Assembly (NCBI GenBank): GCA_015059305.1
Contig: SVAQ01000001.1
Coordinates: 62,001 to 126,000 of the forward strand
Length of the DNA stretch: 64,000 nucleotides
Direction of reading: 5' to 3'
From: Bacillota bacterium
GTDB taxonomy: Bacteria; Bacillota_I; Bacilli_A; RF39; UBA660
Of this stretch, positions 38,200 through 46,509 are shown one piece after another. Position 1 is the stretch's first letter. Each line of letters begins with the position of its first letter. The notes under the pieces were generated by a model. It did not search any database, was not told the origin of the DNA, and was given only the letters and a program-made list of their open reading frames with translations. A program made the translations under genes and the position numbers.

Positions 38200-38511
38200 C
38201 TACCTCACATTTTTCATTACTTCAATAATTTTATCAAAATCATCATCATTCGCCATGATGTTTCTTTTTATTTCTCCACACTTATTACATTTATACACAA
38301 TTTTATAAGTATCTTTGAATTTATCGATACTAAACGGCTTTAATATGCCATGACAAAGATTTGCTCTATCACCAGGGTTATTATCAACATGCATACTACA
38401 TAAGCAATAAGGACAATGGTCTCTTGCACTATAATTTAAAGGTTGAACTTCTTTACTACACACTTGGCAGATAAAAGACTCATCTATCATTTTAAATCTC
38501 TTGGTTTCCAT
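38200..38511 (-). CDS. RNHCP domain zinc-ribbon protein
   Basis: 103 residues. The RNHCP signature appears as SARDHCPYCLCSMHVDNNPGDR (split here as ARDHCPYCLCSMHVD and NPGDRANLC). Two N-terminal CxxC-type pairs and a C-terminal CNKCG make metal binding likely. The family is named for its motif and has no settled function. It is divergent from sigK and heads the operon with the VirB2-like/NlpC gene. Confidence 0.85.
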   Translation of the reverse strand: METKRFKMIDESFICQVCSKEVQPLNYSARDHCPYCLCSMHVDNNPGDRANLCHGILKPFSIDKFKDTYKIVYKCNKCGEIKRNIMANDDDFDKIIEVMKNVR

Positions 38512-38571
38512 GCCTTTAGTATATCATAAAGTAGCCTTTTAAGATATATAATTTAAAAGGATGTGATATGA

Positions 38572-39267
38572 TTGTTTTTTGAATTTTTAAATATTTTAAA
38601 AGATATGATTTTTTTTACAGGAAGTTATTCTAACAATGTATTTTTAGAACCCTTAGATGAAAAAGACGAAGAAAAATATGTCAAGTTAATGTTAAACGGC
38701 GATATGGATGCCCGTAATAAATTAATTGAACATAACTTAAGATTAGTAGCTCATATTGTAAAAAAATTTGATGCCAAAGATAATATGACTGATGATTTAA
38801 TATCAATTGGCACGATTGGATTAATCAAAGGAATTGACACATATAAAAATAATAAAAAAACCAAAATAACTACTTATGCCGCAAGATGTATCCAAAATGA
38901 AATTTTAATGTATTTTCGAGCTAATAAAAAAAGTAATAATGATGTTTCTTTATCCGATTCAATCGGCTTTGATAAGGAAGGAAATGAAATAAATTTAATT
39001 GATGTAATTCAAGATAAATCGATTGATTTAGATGAATTTATTTCGACAAAAGACAATGTCTCATTTTTAAAAAACTATCTTACTTTACTTACCCCCAGAG
39101 AAAAGAAAATCATAGTTAAAAGATATGGCCTTAATAACCAAGAAGAAAAAACGCAAAAAGAAATTGCTAAAGAAATGCACATTTCCCGCAGTTATGTTTC
39201 CCGAATTGAAAAACGAGCTTTAACTAAAATTTTAAAAGAATTTATCAAAAACAAAAAAACATTATAA
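38572..39267 (+). CDS. sigK: Sporulation sigma factor, pro-sigma-K
   Basis: 231 residues, the full sigma-K length in one uninterrupted frame, so no skin-type element. A hydrophobic pro-sequence (about 1-20, FFEFLNILKDMIFFTGSY) precedes the body, as in Bacillus pro-sigma-K, which is cut by SpoIVFB. Region 2 has NKLIEHNLRLVAHIVKKF, ISIGTIGLIKGIDTY and YAARCIQNEI; region 4 has QKEIAKEMHISRSYVSRIEKRAL. The start is TTG, after AAAAGG; the only nearby ATG runs into a stop. CATAAAGTA at 38525-38533 fits a mother-cell -10 but lacks a clear -35. It controls late coat genes. Confidence 0.94.
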   Translation: MFFEFLNILKDMIFFTGSYSNNVFLEPLDEKDEEKYVKLMLNGDMDARNKLIEHNLRLVAHIVKKFDAKDNMTDDLISIGTIGLIKGIDTYKNNKKTKITTYAARCIQNEILMYFRANKKSNNDVSLSDSIGFDKEGNEINLIDVIQDKSIDLDEFISTKDNVSFLKNYLTLLTPREKKIIVKRYGLNNQEEKTQKEIAKEMHISRSYVSRIEKRALTKILKEFIKNKKTL

Positions 39268-39297
39268 TTGAAATTTTCCTAAGTTATATGGTAAAAT
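39268..39297 (+). promoter_or_regulatory. Sigma-A promoter of the 39324-40810 operon
   Basis: -35 TTGAAA (39268-39273), 18-base spacer ending in TGG, -10 TAAAAT (39292-39297). Confidence 0.65.
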
Positions 39298-39323
39298 TTT
39301 TATAGTAAAGGAAGAATCAAATT

Positions 39324-40577
39324 ATGAAAGAAATAACTACAATTTATTATGATCGCGCAACAGGAAAGGTTTTAAATGACCTTGTAGAAGAATCACTAAG
39401 AACTCATGATCAAAAACTTTTATATGGTGTAAAAATTGGAATCATGAGTGCAAATCATGCAGTACTTGAAAATGGATTTGTAAGAAATATGCCTAATAAA
39501 GGAGCTGTATATGAATGGGACGCTAACACTCGTACAATGAGAGAATTACCTCCTGATCCTCGTTTTATTGAACAAAAACCAGTTTCATCACCTACACCAG
39601 TGACACCATCTGCACAAACTCAAGCAGAGGGTAAACAACAATTTTCTTTTTTTGATGATCCAGATTTAGCAGTAAATTTACTTTATGAAGAACAAAGAAA
39701 AGCTGCGGAAAGTCAATTTAATCAAGATACAGATGCCGTACTAAACATGCTTTTCCCAAGAAATGAACCTACTACTCCACCACCAAGCTCTGGACGACAA
39801 AGAAGAAGACGAGCAACCAGGATGGCACAAACCCAAACTTACCAACTTGCACGTAGTAAATCAAGAACACCACAAAAACAAAGTCAAGAAAGAAGTAAAA
39901 AAGTATATAAATACTTATCTTTAGCTCTTTTCATATCGTTTTTATTAGGTTTATTAGCAGCTTTAGGAATTGTAAATTCTGAAGCAATAGAAACAATGAT
40001 AGCAAAAGGAAATTTAAAAGATTACTCACTAGTTGTTTCTTATGTAGATGAACAAGTTTTAAGAGAAAGGGGTTTTACAATTCCGATGGATGTTGATAAG
40101 ATGGATTTAACCCCTCTTGAAAGAGCGACATTCCCATTAGGTCAATCAAAAGATCAATTCTTTTATCGACATGATTTATTAGCTCAAAACATTCTTAATT
40201 TACCACCAGAAGCGTTTGATAGTTATATATATATGACATATGAAGAAATGGGTGTTAATCGTCAAAATCAAGCAGTTAATAACTTGGATGAATTAATTAA
40301 ATATTTAAATTGGTATGCTGATCCAGAAATGCATGCAATGGCCTATGCTCGTATACACGGATGTGATTCATTTGAACAATATTTACAAAAAAATGGCTGG
40401 GTAGATGTTCATGGAAACCCAAGCGTTGAGGCATTTATTGAATTTGGAAGAACTGAGGTTCAAAATAAAATGCCATTCTTAAAAGCATGGCTTGCTAAAC
40501 GAGGAATCATACTTAAAGGCGCTGAACCTATTCAGGATATACCTGAAGATGAAGCACCAACAATGGGAGGTAGATAA
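39324..40577 (+). CDS. Single-pass membrane protein with basic linker, unknown function
   Basis: 417 residues. An N-terminal domain (about 1-75) is followed by a Pro/Gln/Ser-rich and strongly basic linker (GRQRRRRATRM at about 157-167), one membrane helix (about 196-217) and a C-terminal domain (about 220-417). The basic linker before the helix predicts a cytoplasmic N-terminus and an external C-terminus. AAAGGAAG precedes the ATG. It is followed two bases later by a DUF1292 gene. Codon choice looks like that of well-expressed genes. I do not recognise the family. Confidence 0.7.
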   Translation: MKEITTIYYDRATGKVLNDLVEESLRTHDQKLLYGVKIGIMSANHAVLENGFVRNMPNKGAVYEWDANTRTMRELPPDPRFIEQKPVSSPTPVTPSAQTQAEGKQQFSFFDDPDLAVNLLYEEQRKAAESQFNQDTDAVLNMLFPRNEPTTPPPSSGRQRRRRATRMAQTQTYQLARSKSRTPQKQSQERSKKVYKYLSLALFISFLLGLLAALGIVNSEAIETMIAKGNLKDYSLVVSYVDEQVLRERGFTIPMDVDKMDLTPLERATFPLGQSKDQFFYRHDLLAQNILNLPPEAFDSYIYMTYEEMGVNRQNQAVNNLDELIKYLNWYADPEMHAMAYARIHGCDSFEQYLQKNGWVDVHGNPSVEAFIEFGRTEVQNKMPFLKAWLAKRGIILKGAEPIQDIPEDEAPTMGGR

Positions 40578-40579
40578 AA

Positions 40580-40810
40580 ATGTTAAATAATTTAAAAGAA
40601 TATGAAATGATAACTTTAGAAGATGGCGTTGAATACGCTGTTGCACATGAGTTAGAAAATTATGTATTACTTGTTAATCCTCAAAACGTTCAAGATTTCT
40701 GTATACGTAAAAATGTAATTAAGGACGGAAAAGAATTTATTGAAAGTCTAGATTCTGATGAAGAATTTGATGATGCATTAGAATTATTTAGTCAATATTT
40801 AAAAATATAA
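40580..40810 (+). CDS. DUF1292 family protein
   Basis: 76 residues. The pattern MITLEDGVEYAVAHELENYVLLVNPQ matches the short DUF1292 family, common near ruvX/alaS-type loci in Firmicutes and of unknown function. GGGAGG lies at the end of the preceding gene, eight bases before the ATG. Acidic C-terminus. It ends in a bidirectional terminator. Confidence 0.75.
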   Translation: MLNNLKEYEMITLEDGVEYAVAHELENYVLLVNPQNVQDFCIRKNVIKDGKEFIESLDSDEEFDDALELFSQYLKI

Positions 40811-40842
40811 AAAAAGAATTCATAAATTTGAATTCTTTTTTT
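40809..40842. terminator. Bidirectional terminator between the DUF1292 gene and khpA
   Basis: A symmetric A7-GAATTC-...-GAATTC-T7 hairpin (A-run at 40809-40815, T-run ending about 40842) gives a U-run on both strands and serves the convergent genes. Confidence 0.9.
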
Positions 40843-40847
40843 ATGTC

Positions 40848-41093
40848 TTAAAATGAATCAATGTTCACTTTTAACTTAGGCATATTATTAACATAAGCAT
40901 AAGCTTGAACTAAAGTTCTTAATGAAGAAGCCATTTTACCACTTCTACCAATTACTGTTCCCATATCATCACTATGAACTATGATTTCAACAATTGGATC
41001 TTCTTCTTCACTTTCAAAAACTTGAACTTTAACCATATCTGGATTTTTAACAATACTTCTTACTAAAAATTCTGTATATCCTATAACGTCCAT
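40848..41093 (-). CDS. khpA: KH-domain RNA-binding protein KhpA
   Basis: 81 residues, the full size of KhpA (YlqC). A single KH domain has the GxxG loop in VIGRSGKMASSLRTLV. KhpA forms an RNA-binding complex with KhpB that affects cell division and elongation in Firmicutes. It lies three bases after rpsP, the conserved order; rimM and trmD do not follow here. Confidence 0.93.
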   Translation of the reverse strand: MDVIGYTEFLVRSIVKNPDMVKVQVFESEEEDPIVEIIVHSDDMGTVIGRSGKMASSLRTLVQAYAYVNNMPKLKVNIDSF

Positions 41094-41096
41094 AGA

Positions 41097-41372
41097 TTAA
41101 GCCTTCTTGTTCTTGCTTTCAGCATATTTTTTCATAATGCCTTGTTTACTAAGGATATTTCTAACTGTATCAGTAGGTTCAGCACCATTATTTAACCATT
41201 TTAATGCTTTTTCTTCATCTACAGTTACAACTTCTTGTCCTTTAATTGGATTATAAGTACCAATAAGTTCAATAAATTTACCATCTCTAGGACTTCTACT
41301 ATCTGATGCTACAATTCTATAAAATGGTTTTTGTTTACTACCCATTCTTTTTAATCTTAATTTAACTGCCAT
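41097..41372 (-). CDS. rpsP: Ribosomal protein S16
   Basis: 91 residues from [19 protein letters not shown], the family start. GGAGGAG is six bases before the ATG at 41370-41372; the frame is open upstream but that part holds the promoter. Conserved [13 protein letters not shown] and [16 protein letters not shown] are present. It is cotranscribed with khpA from a strong promoter. Confidence 0.97.
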   Translation of the reverse strand: MAVKLRLKRMGSKQKPFYRIVASDSRSPRDGKFIELIGTYNPIKGQEVVTVDEEKALKWLNNGAEPTDTVRNILSKQGIMKKYAESKNKKA

Positions 41373-41399
41373 TTTCTCTCCTCCTTCATTTGCATTAAT

Positions 41400-41428
41400 A
41401 ATATACCATAACAAAAGTTAAGTGTCAA
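41400..41428 (-). promoter_or_regulatory. Strong sigma-A promoter of rpsP-khpA
   Basis: -35 TTGACA (41423-41428), 17-base spacer ending in TGG, -10 TATATT (41400-41405), close to the cotE stop. Confidence 0.85.
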
Positions 41429-41431
41429 CAA

Positions 41432-41980
41432 TTATTCGTTGACACTATCTTCTAAATAATTATCATCTAGATTATCAATATTAATATTTAATTCTGTTTC
41501 ATTTTCTGTATCAAATATTTCTTCATAGTCATCAAAGTCATCTTCAACTGCTATTTTCACCGTAGTATTGCCAATTACTTCTACGCCTAATTCTTTTTCT
41601 ATTTTTAAATTTACTATACCATTTTTAATACCTACATCAACTACTGTTGGTTGTTTTAAACATTGTACAATTATTTCACTATGATCATCTAATTTAGTAT
41701 CATTTTTTAAATTAACATTCATTATATCATTATAATTGAACTTTCTAGTACATACCGCAGTCTTAGTATCATTATTATATGAATACCAAACATTTACATC
41801 ATATGAACCATTTAATGTAACCCTTCCCCCGTTACTATTTCCACTAAAAACATGATTAATTACCCAACAACCTAAAACAGTATTTGGGGTTTCCTCGCAT
41901 TCCACTTCAAAATTCGCAGTAGTGGTTTTTTTACATTTTCCAATAATAGCTTTTGTTACAATCTCCCTGAAATTAGTCAT
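41432..41980 (-). CDS. cotE: Outer spore coat morphogenetic protein CotE
   Basis: 182 residues, the CotE length. CotE directs assembly of the outer coat in Bacilli. The opening FREIVTKAIIGKCKK, the block LGCWVINHVFSG, YDVNVWYSYNNDTKTAV and the very acidic C-terminal tail match the family closely. AGGAAGG lies seven bases before the ATG. A mother-cell type promoter pattern lies just upstream. CotE is characteristic of Bacilli rather than Clostridia, which helps to place the organism. Confidence 0.93.
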   Translation of the reverse strand: MTNFREIVTKAIIGKCKKTTTANFEVECEETPNTVLGCWVINHVFSGNSNGGRVTLNGSYDVNVWYSYNNDTKTAVCTRKFNYNDIMNVNLKNDTKLDDHSEIIVQCLKQPTVVDVGIKNGIVNLKIEKELGVEVIGNTTVKIAVEDDFDDYEEIFDTENETELNINIDNLDDNYLEDSVNE

Positions 41981-41998
41981 CTTTTCACCTTCCTAATC

Positions 41999-42025
41999 TA
42001 ATTTATGCAAAATAAGGGCAAAAGT
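41999..42025 (-). promoter_or_regulatory. Candidate sigma-K-type promoter of cotE
   Basis: -10 CATAAATTA (41999-42007, CATAnnnTA) and an AC -35 element (42024-42025) with a 16-base spacer. In B. subtilis cotE has sigma-E and sigma-K promoters. The implied leader is short (about 14 bases). Confidence 0.45.
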
Positions 42026-42047
42026 ACACATTATTTATTTACACATT

Positions 42048-42076
42048 TTGACACATTAGCGATCATATGTTATAAT
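42048..42076 (+). promoter_or_regulatory. Consensus sigma-A promoter of the kinase-fold gene
   Basis: Perfect -35 TTGACA (42048-42053), 17-base spacer, perfect -10 TATAAT (42071-42076). Confidence 0.88.
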
Positions 42077-42104
42077 ATCCCTTACTTAAAGGGGGCAAGA
42101 TAAA

Positions 42105-42992
42105 ATGAAAGCTTTTGATTTAACATTAAAACAATTTTCAGAATTAGAGGAATTAAAAATTCCAAAAGGTGTCGCAAATACGCAAGGCGAAATTTATTAT
42201 TTGCCTCGTGATATGGATGAGGTTCAATTATTATTCAAAAGAATAATTACACCAGATCAAGAATATTTTTTAAATAAACTAGAAACAATTATTCACTTAA
42301 TGGAACAAGAAAAAGAACATGCCTTCCCTCAGCTTGTTTACCCCAATGGACTTGTTACAATAAACGAAAATATTGAAGGATTTAGCATGCCATATGTTGA
42401 AGGATATAATTTAAGAACTATTTTAAAAAGTTCTACAGTTCCATTTGAAGAAAAGAAAAAATATTTAGTACAAATTGGAATGCTCCTTGAGGAAATGCGA
42501 AAATATCGTTTAACTGGTGAATATCGAGATTTTTATTTAAATGATATCCATGAAGGTAATTTTGTAGTTGATAAAAAAACAGGATCTATTAAATACGTTG
42601 ATTTAGATAGCGCAGTTATTGCTGGACTAACTCCAGATCGTTCAATGTATTTAAAACCACTTAACAAATTTCATGGCTTAGAAAGTAAATATCCTATTAT
42701 GCAAGAAAGTTATTATGGAAGATACGTTAAACCCTCTGATGATACAGAAATTTATGCATATATGACAATGATTTTAAATTTAATTTCACAAACCAATACG
42801 AGAATATTATCACCTAGTGAATTAATGGATTATATTTATTATCTAGAGGATTTAGGATATCCTTCTGAATTAATGGAGGCTTTTAAAAAAATATATAGTT
42901 TAGACTCTAACGTTAATCCTTATGAATCTTTAGAGGATTTAAGAGATTTAAGTCGCGGTGACTATTTTGTTTATTTAAGAACATTAAAATAA
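42105..42992 (+). CDS. Protein-kinase-fold protein, possibly atypical
   Basis: 295 residues. The order of motifs fits a kinase-like fold: a lysine in a strand (LLFKRII, about 44-50), a hinge (FSMPYVEGYNLRTIL), a catalytic-loop-like FYLNDIHEGNFVVD (about 142-155) and a metal-binding-like YVDLDSA (about 163-169). It lacks a clear glycine-rich loop, and HRD is replaced by NDIHEGN, as in CotS/aminoglycoside-phosphotransferase relatives. It has a perfect promoter and terminator of its own and lies divergent from cotE. GGGGGC precedes the ATG. Substrate is unknown. Confidence 0.65.
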   Translation: MKAFDLTLKQFSELEELKIPKGVANTQGEIYYLPRDMDEVQLLFKRIITPDQEYFLNKLETIIHLMEQEKEHAFPQLVYPNGLVTINENIEGFSMPYVEGYNLRTILKSSTVPFEEKKKYLVQIGMLLEEMRKYRLTGEYRDFYLNDIHEGNFVVDKKTGSIKYVDLDSAVIAGLTPDRSMYLKPLNKFHGLESKYPIMQESYYGRYVKPSDDTEIYAYMTMILNLISQTNTRILSPSELMDYIYYLEDLGYPSELMEAFKKIYSLDSNVNPYESLEDLRDLSRGDYFVYLRTLK

Positions 42993-43011
42993 TAGTTTTA
43001 ATGTTTTTTTT
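42980..43011 (+). terminator. Intrinsic terminator of the kinase-fold gene
   Basis: A 10-bp perfect stem (42980-42989 with 42996-43005) and a 6-base loop are followed by a U-run; the stop codon lies in the loop side of the stem. Confidence 0.88.
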
Positions 43012-43048
43012 ATGATAAAATATACATATATGGTAAAGGGTGTTAGTG

Positions 43049-44797
43049 ATGTTAGGAAAAATAGAAAAAATTATCGACAATAAAATTTATTTACGGTTAA
43101 CAATTGATATTAATGCAGTTCAAAATCTGATTAATTTATATGTAATATTACAGGATAATAATGGTATGTATGTCGGTGAAATCAATAATATTGAAGATGG
43201 TATAGCTATTATTAGTTTAGTCGGTGAATATAAAAACAATAATTTAATATATGGCTTTATAAAAAAACCAGCGTTCAATGCTAAAGTCGATTTAATTTCT
43301 CCGAATTTTGTAAGTTCACTAATCAGTTCTACAGATCCTAATATAAGTGTTAAACTTGGAGAATCACCATTTTATGACAACGTAACTATTAATGCTAACA
43401 TTAATTCCCTTTTCGGCTCACATTTAGCTATTTTTGGATCTACAGGTTCAGGTAAATCTTGCGGTTTTGCTAGTCTACTTCAAAATTTAATGGATAAACA
43501 AAATTTATCTCCGAAAATGAATTTAATTATTTTTGATGCTTATGGTGAATATTATAATGCATTTAAATTTTTAAATGATACCCATAAATATGCATTTAAA
43601 GCTTATAGTTCAAGTAACACTGCAGGCCAAGATAATTTATGTATCCCAGCCTGGCTTTTAGATGTAGATGACTTTGCTCTACTTCTTGAAGTTCAAAAAC
43701 GTTCACAAGTTACAATTATTGAAAAAGCATTAAGAAATGTTAATTTATTTAAAAGACCAGAAGAAGAAGTTATAAAATATAAAAATAGTATTATTGCTAA
43801 TGCAATTTTAGATATTCTATTAAGTGGTCGCCCTGCCCCACAAATAAGAGACCAAATTTTTTCAGCTTTGTCTAAATTTAACACTAAAGATTTAAATTTA
43901 GAAAGTACAATATCTCAACCTGGTTATAATCGAACACTTAGACAATGCTTATTAATTGATGATAATAATAAAATTAATGCAATTGAATTAATTACAGAAT
44001 TTTTACAACAATTTCTTACTGATGAAGTTTGTAGTCAAATGCCTGATGGTAGCTTTGCATTTACATTACAGGATTTTTCTGATGGATTAGAATTTGCATT
44101 AATTGATGAAGGAATCTGGAAAAGTGAAAAGATATTTGATGATGCTAATATTTTAAGTGTTCGCTTAAATTCCCTTTTAAATAGTGACAATCGAAAGTAT
44201 TTTGAATACCCTATCTATGTAAGTAAAAAAGCCTATATCGAAAAATTATTAACCACTTTGGACGGTAAAAAAGCACAAATCATTAATTTCAGTATTGATT
44301 CATTAGATGATCGATTTGCAAAAACAATTGTTAAAATGTTTTCAAAATTATTTTTTACATACGCTAAATCATTAGAAATTCGTGGTTCAATGCCTTTTAA
44401 TATTTTTCTTGAAGAAGCCCATCGTTATGTTCAAAACGATAGCGACGTCGATATACTTGGGTATAATATCTTTGAAAGAATTGCCAAGGAAGGTAGAAAA
44501 TATGGTGTTCTACTTGGCCTTATTTCTCAAAGACCTTGTGAGTTATCGGAAACTTGTTTAAGTCAATGTAATAACTTTCTACTATTTAAAATGACCCATC
44601 CGTATGATATTGACTATGTATTAAAAGTAGTTCCAAATATAACAAATGAAATAATTGAAAGAATAAAAACTGTTAAACCGGGATATTGTATTGCTTTTGG
44701 AAATGCGCTAAACATTCCTACTTTAGTTAAATTTAATATGCCTAATCCCGCTCCAAATAGTGATAATTGCAAAATAAGTAGTATATGGTTTGAGTAA
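43049..44797 (+). CDS. HerA-type hexameric ATPase with HAS-barrel
   Basis: 582 residues from the ATG at 43049 (AAAGGGTG just upstream; a GTG three codons earlier is less likely). A small beta-barrel N-terminus (about 1-85) is followed by a FtsK/HerA-like ATPase core: Walker A FGSTGSGKSCG (about 129-139) and Walker B FLEEAHRY (about 453-460), then LISQRPCELSE. HerA translocates DNA and usually partners with the nuclease NurA or other effectors. No nuclease gene is adjacent: its neighbours are a kinase-fold gene and a HIT gene. It may act alone or with a distant partner. Confidence 0.85.
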   Translation: MLGKIEKIIDNKIYLRLTIDINAVQNLINLYVILQDNNGMYVGEINNIEDGIAIISLVGEYKNNNLIYGFIKKPAFNAKVDLISPNFVSSLISSTDPNISVKLGESPFYDNVTINANINSLFGSHLAIFGSTGSGKSCGFASLLQNLMDKQNLSPKMNLIIFDAYGEYYNAFKFLNDTHKYAFKAYSSSNTAGQDNLCIPAWLLDVDDFALLLEVQKRSQVTIIEKALRNVNLFKRPEEEVIKYKNSIIANAILDILLSGRPAPQIRDQIFSALSKFNTKDLNLESTISQPGYNRTLRQCLLIDDNNKINAIELITEFLQQFLTDEVCSQMPDGSFAFTLQDFSDGLEFALIDEGIWKSEKIFDDANILSVRLNSLLNSDNRKYFEYPIYVSKKAYIEKLLTTLDGKKAQIINFSIDSLDDRFAKTIVKMFSKLFFTYAKSLEIRGSMPFNIFLEEAHRYVQNDSDVDILGYNIFERIAKEGRKYGVLLGLISQRPCELSETCLSQCNNFLLFKMTHPYDIDYVLKVVPNITNEIIERIKTVKPGYCIAFGNALNIPTLVKFNMPNPAPNSDNCKISSIWFE

Positions 44798-44818
44798 ATA
44801 ATTTTTTACTGATATAAT
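44790..44818 (+). promoter_or_regulatory. Sigma-A promoter of the HIT-capA operon
   Basis: -35 TTGAGT (44790-44795), 17-base spacer, -10 TATAAT (44813-44818), at the end of the HerA gene. Confidence 0.7.
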
Positions 44819-44840
44819 ATTCATATGAGGTGGTAATAAA

Positions 44841-45206
44841 ATGGACTGTATTTTTTGTAAAATTGCAAATAAAGAAATAGAAAGTAATTTGCTATATGAA
44901 GATGAAATAGTCATGGTAATTATGGATCTTTATCCAATATGCGATGGACACTTGTTAATTATTCCTAAAAAACACTATGATACTGTATTTGATGTTCCTA
45001 CTGATGTATTAGAACACATGTATAAAATCGCAAATGATATGACACACAAAGTAATGGATAAACTTAATGAAAAAGGTGCAACTATTGCATTTAATTATGG
45101 TGATAAGCAAGCTATTAAACACGTACACATGCATATTATGCCTAACTTTGAAGTAAAAGCTTCTAAAAGTGTTGAAGATGTATATAAATTATTAATGGAA
45201 GATTAA
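44841..45206 (+). CDS. HIT family nucleotide hydrolase
   Basis: 121 residues. The histidine triad is HVHMHIMP near residue 95, and the N-terminus has the CIFCKIANKEI motif typical of HinT/Hit-type proteins. The family hydrolyses purine nucleotide phosphoramidates or dinucleoside polyphosphates. GAGGTGG is eight bases before the ATG. The capA-type gene begins three bases past its end, so they are coupled. Confidence 0.93.
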   Translation: MDCIFCKIANKEIESNLLYEDEIVMVIMDLYPICDGHLLIIPKKHYDTVFDVPTDVLEHMYKIANDMTHKVMDKLNEKGATIAFNYGDKQAIKHVHMHIMPNFEVKASKSVEDVYKLLMED

Positions 45207-45208
45207 TT

Positions 45209-46474
45209 ATGAAAAGAAAACTAAAAAAGAAAGTAAGAATAATAATTAATAGTCTGTTATTATTAACAATCATCTGTGGGGCTATATACATTAGCAAAGA
45301 CATCTTATCTAATTCTGCAATAACTATCAAAAATAAAATTTCAAGTTCTAAAAAAAATAAAAAAGAGGAAGCTTGGCCTAAGGTTTCCAAATTATCTTTG
45401 GTAGCTACTGGAGATGCCCTACTTCATAATTCTGTATATAAAGATGGTTATAATAGTTCTACGGGAACTTTCGATTACTCACACCAATTTAGACTAGTAA
45501 AAGATATCATATCTTCTTATGATATTGCTTATTATAATCAGGAAACTCTTTTCGGAGGCAAACAAGAAAAAGTATTTACCGATGCGACATATCAAATACC
45601 CGGTTACTCATCCTATCCATTTTTTAATAGTCCTAGTGAATATGGTGATGCAATGCTTGAAGCTGGATTTAATATGGTATCACTTGCATCAAATCACAGT
45701 GCAGACTGCACTTGGAATTCAAAAGAATGTATTGTTAATGCTTATAATTATTGGCAAAGTAAAGATGTTGTTTTTGATGGATTTAATCCAACAATAGATA
45801 AGACAAACAATTATATTATTAAAGAAAAAAATGGTATTAAGTATACAATGTTAAACTACACTACTACTCTTAATGGTTTAGATGGTTATATAGCAAATGA
45901 TCCTTATTTAGTAGACACATATGATGAAGTTAAAGTTAAACAAGATATCGAAGAAGTAAGAGATAAAGTTGATGTATTAATCGTAGCAATGCACTGGCAC
46001 ACTGGCGCAGAATATACTTTTACTCCTACTGAAAAAAACAAACAAATAACTGAATATTTATCATCTTTAGGAGTAGATATTGTTCTTGGAACTTATTCAC
46101 ATTGCTTACAACCATTTGATATTGTTAATGATACCGTTGTATTTTATTCATTAGGAAATTTTATTTCTAATCAAAATGATTTAATATCATCAATTGGTTA
46201 CAAGGGAATTATTGGCGCCCTTGCTAGTATGGATATAACTAAAACTTTATATGAAGATGGAACAAGTCAGATAACTATTGATAATATTGGCGCTGATTTA
46301 ATATATACTCACGAAGAAAATAAAGCTGCAAGTAAAGGTTATGTAGTAGTCCCATTTAGCAAAATGACTAGTGATTATGCAAGTAATTATGAACAGTTAT
46401 ACGCTGACTACTCCGCAGTATTAACTAGCTTAAATCAAAATATTACAATTGCTCCACTTGGTAGTAATTTATAG
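45209..46474 (+). CDS. CapA/PgsA-type protein (poly-gamma-glutamate-associated metallophosphatase fold)
   Basis: 421 residues. An N-terminal anchor (about 10-31) precedes a CapA domain: LSLVATGDALLHNSVYKDG (about 65-83), FNMVSLASNHSADC, VLIVAMHWHTGAEY, LGTYSHCLQPFDI and VVFYSLGNFISNQ. The Asp/His/Asn pattern is that of calcineurin-like enzymes. CapA proteins take part in poly-gamma-glutamate capsule metabolism, but no capB or capC is near, so a capsule is not claimed. It ends in a strong hairpin. Confidence 0.87.
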   Translation: MKRKLKKKVRIIINSLLLLTIICGAIYISKDILSNSAITIKNKISSSKKNKKEEAWPKVSKLSLVATGDALLHNSVYKDGYNSSTGTFDYSHQFRLVKDIISSYDIAYYNQETLFGGKQEKVFTDATYQIPGYSSYPFFNSPSEYGDAMLEAGFNMVSLASNHSADCTWNSKECIVNAYNYWQSKDVVFDGFNPTIDKTNNYIIKEKNGIKYTMLNYTTTLNGLDGYIANDPYLVDTYDEVKVKQDIEEVRDKVDVLIVAMHWHTGAEYTFTPTEKNKQITEYLSSLGVDIVLGTYSHCLQPFDIVNDTVVFYSLGNFISNQNDLISSIGYKGIIGALASMDITKTLYEDGTSQITIDNIGADLIYTHEENKAASKGYVVVPFSKMTSDYASNYEQLYADYSAVLTSLNQNITIAPLGSNL

Positions 46475-46479
46475 CAAAC

Positions 46480-46509
46480 AAAAAGAATGCTTGCTTTGCA
46501 TTCTTTTTT
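46480..46509. terminator. Bidirectional terminator between capA-type gene and 46508 gene
   Basis: AAAAAGAATGC pairs with GCATTCTTTTT around a 7-base loop, giving U-runs on both strands. Confidence 0.88.

Noticed and set aside
42015..42030. cotE leader as a riboswitch or attenuator
   Set aside because: The divergent region with the kinase-fold gene is about 120 bases and is filled by the two promoters.
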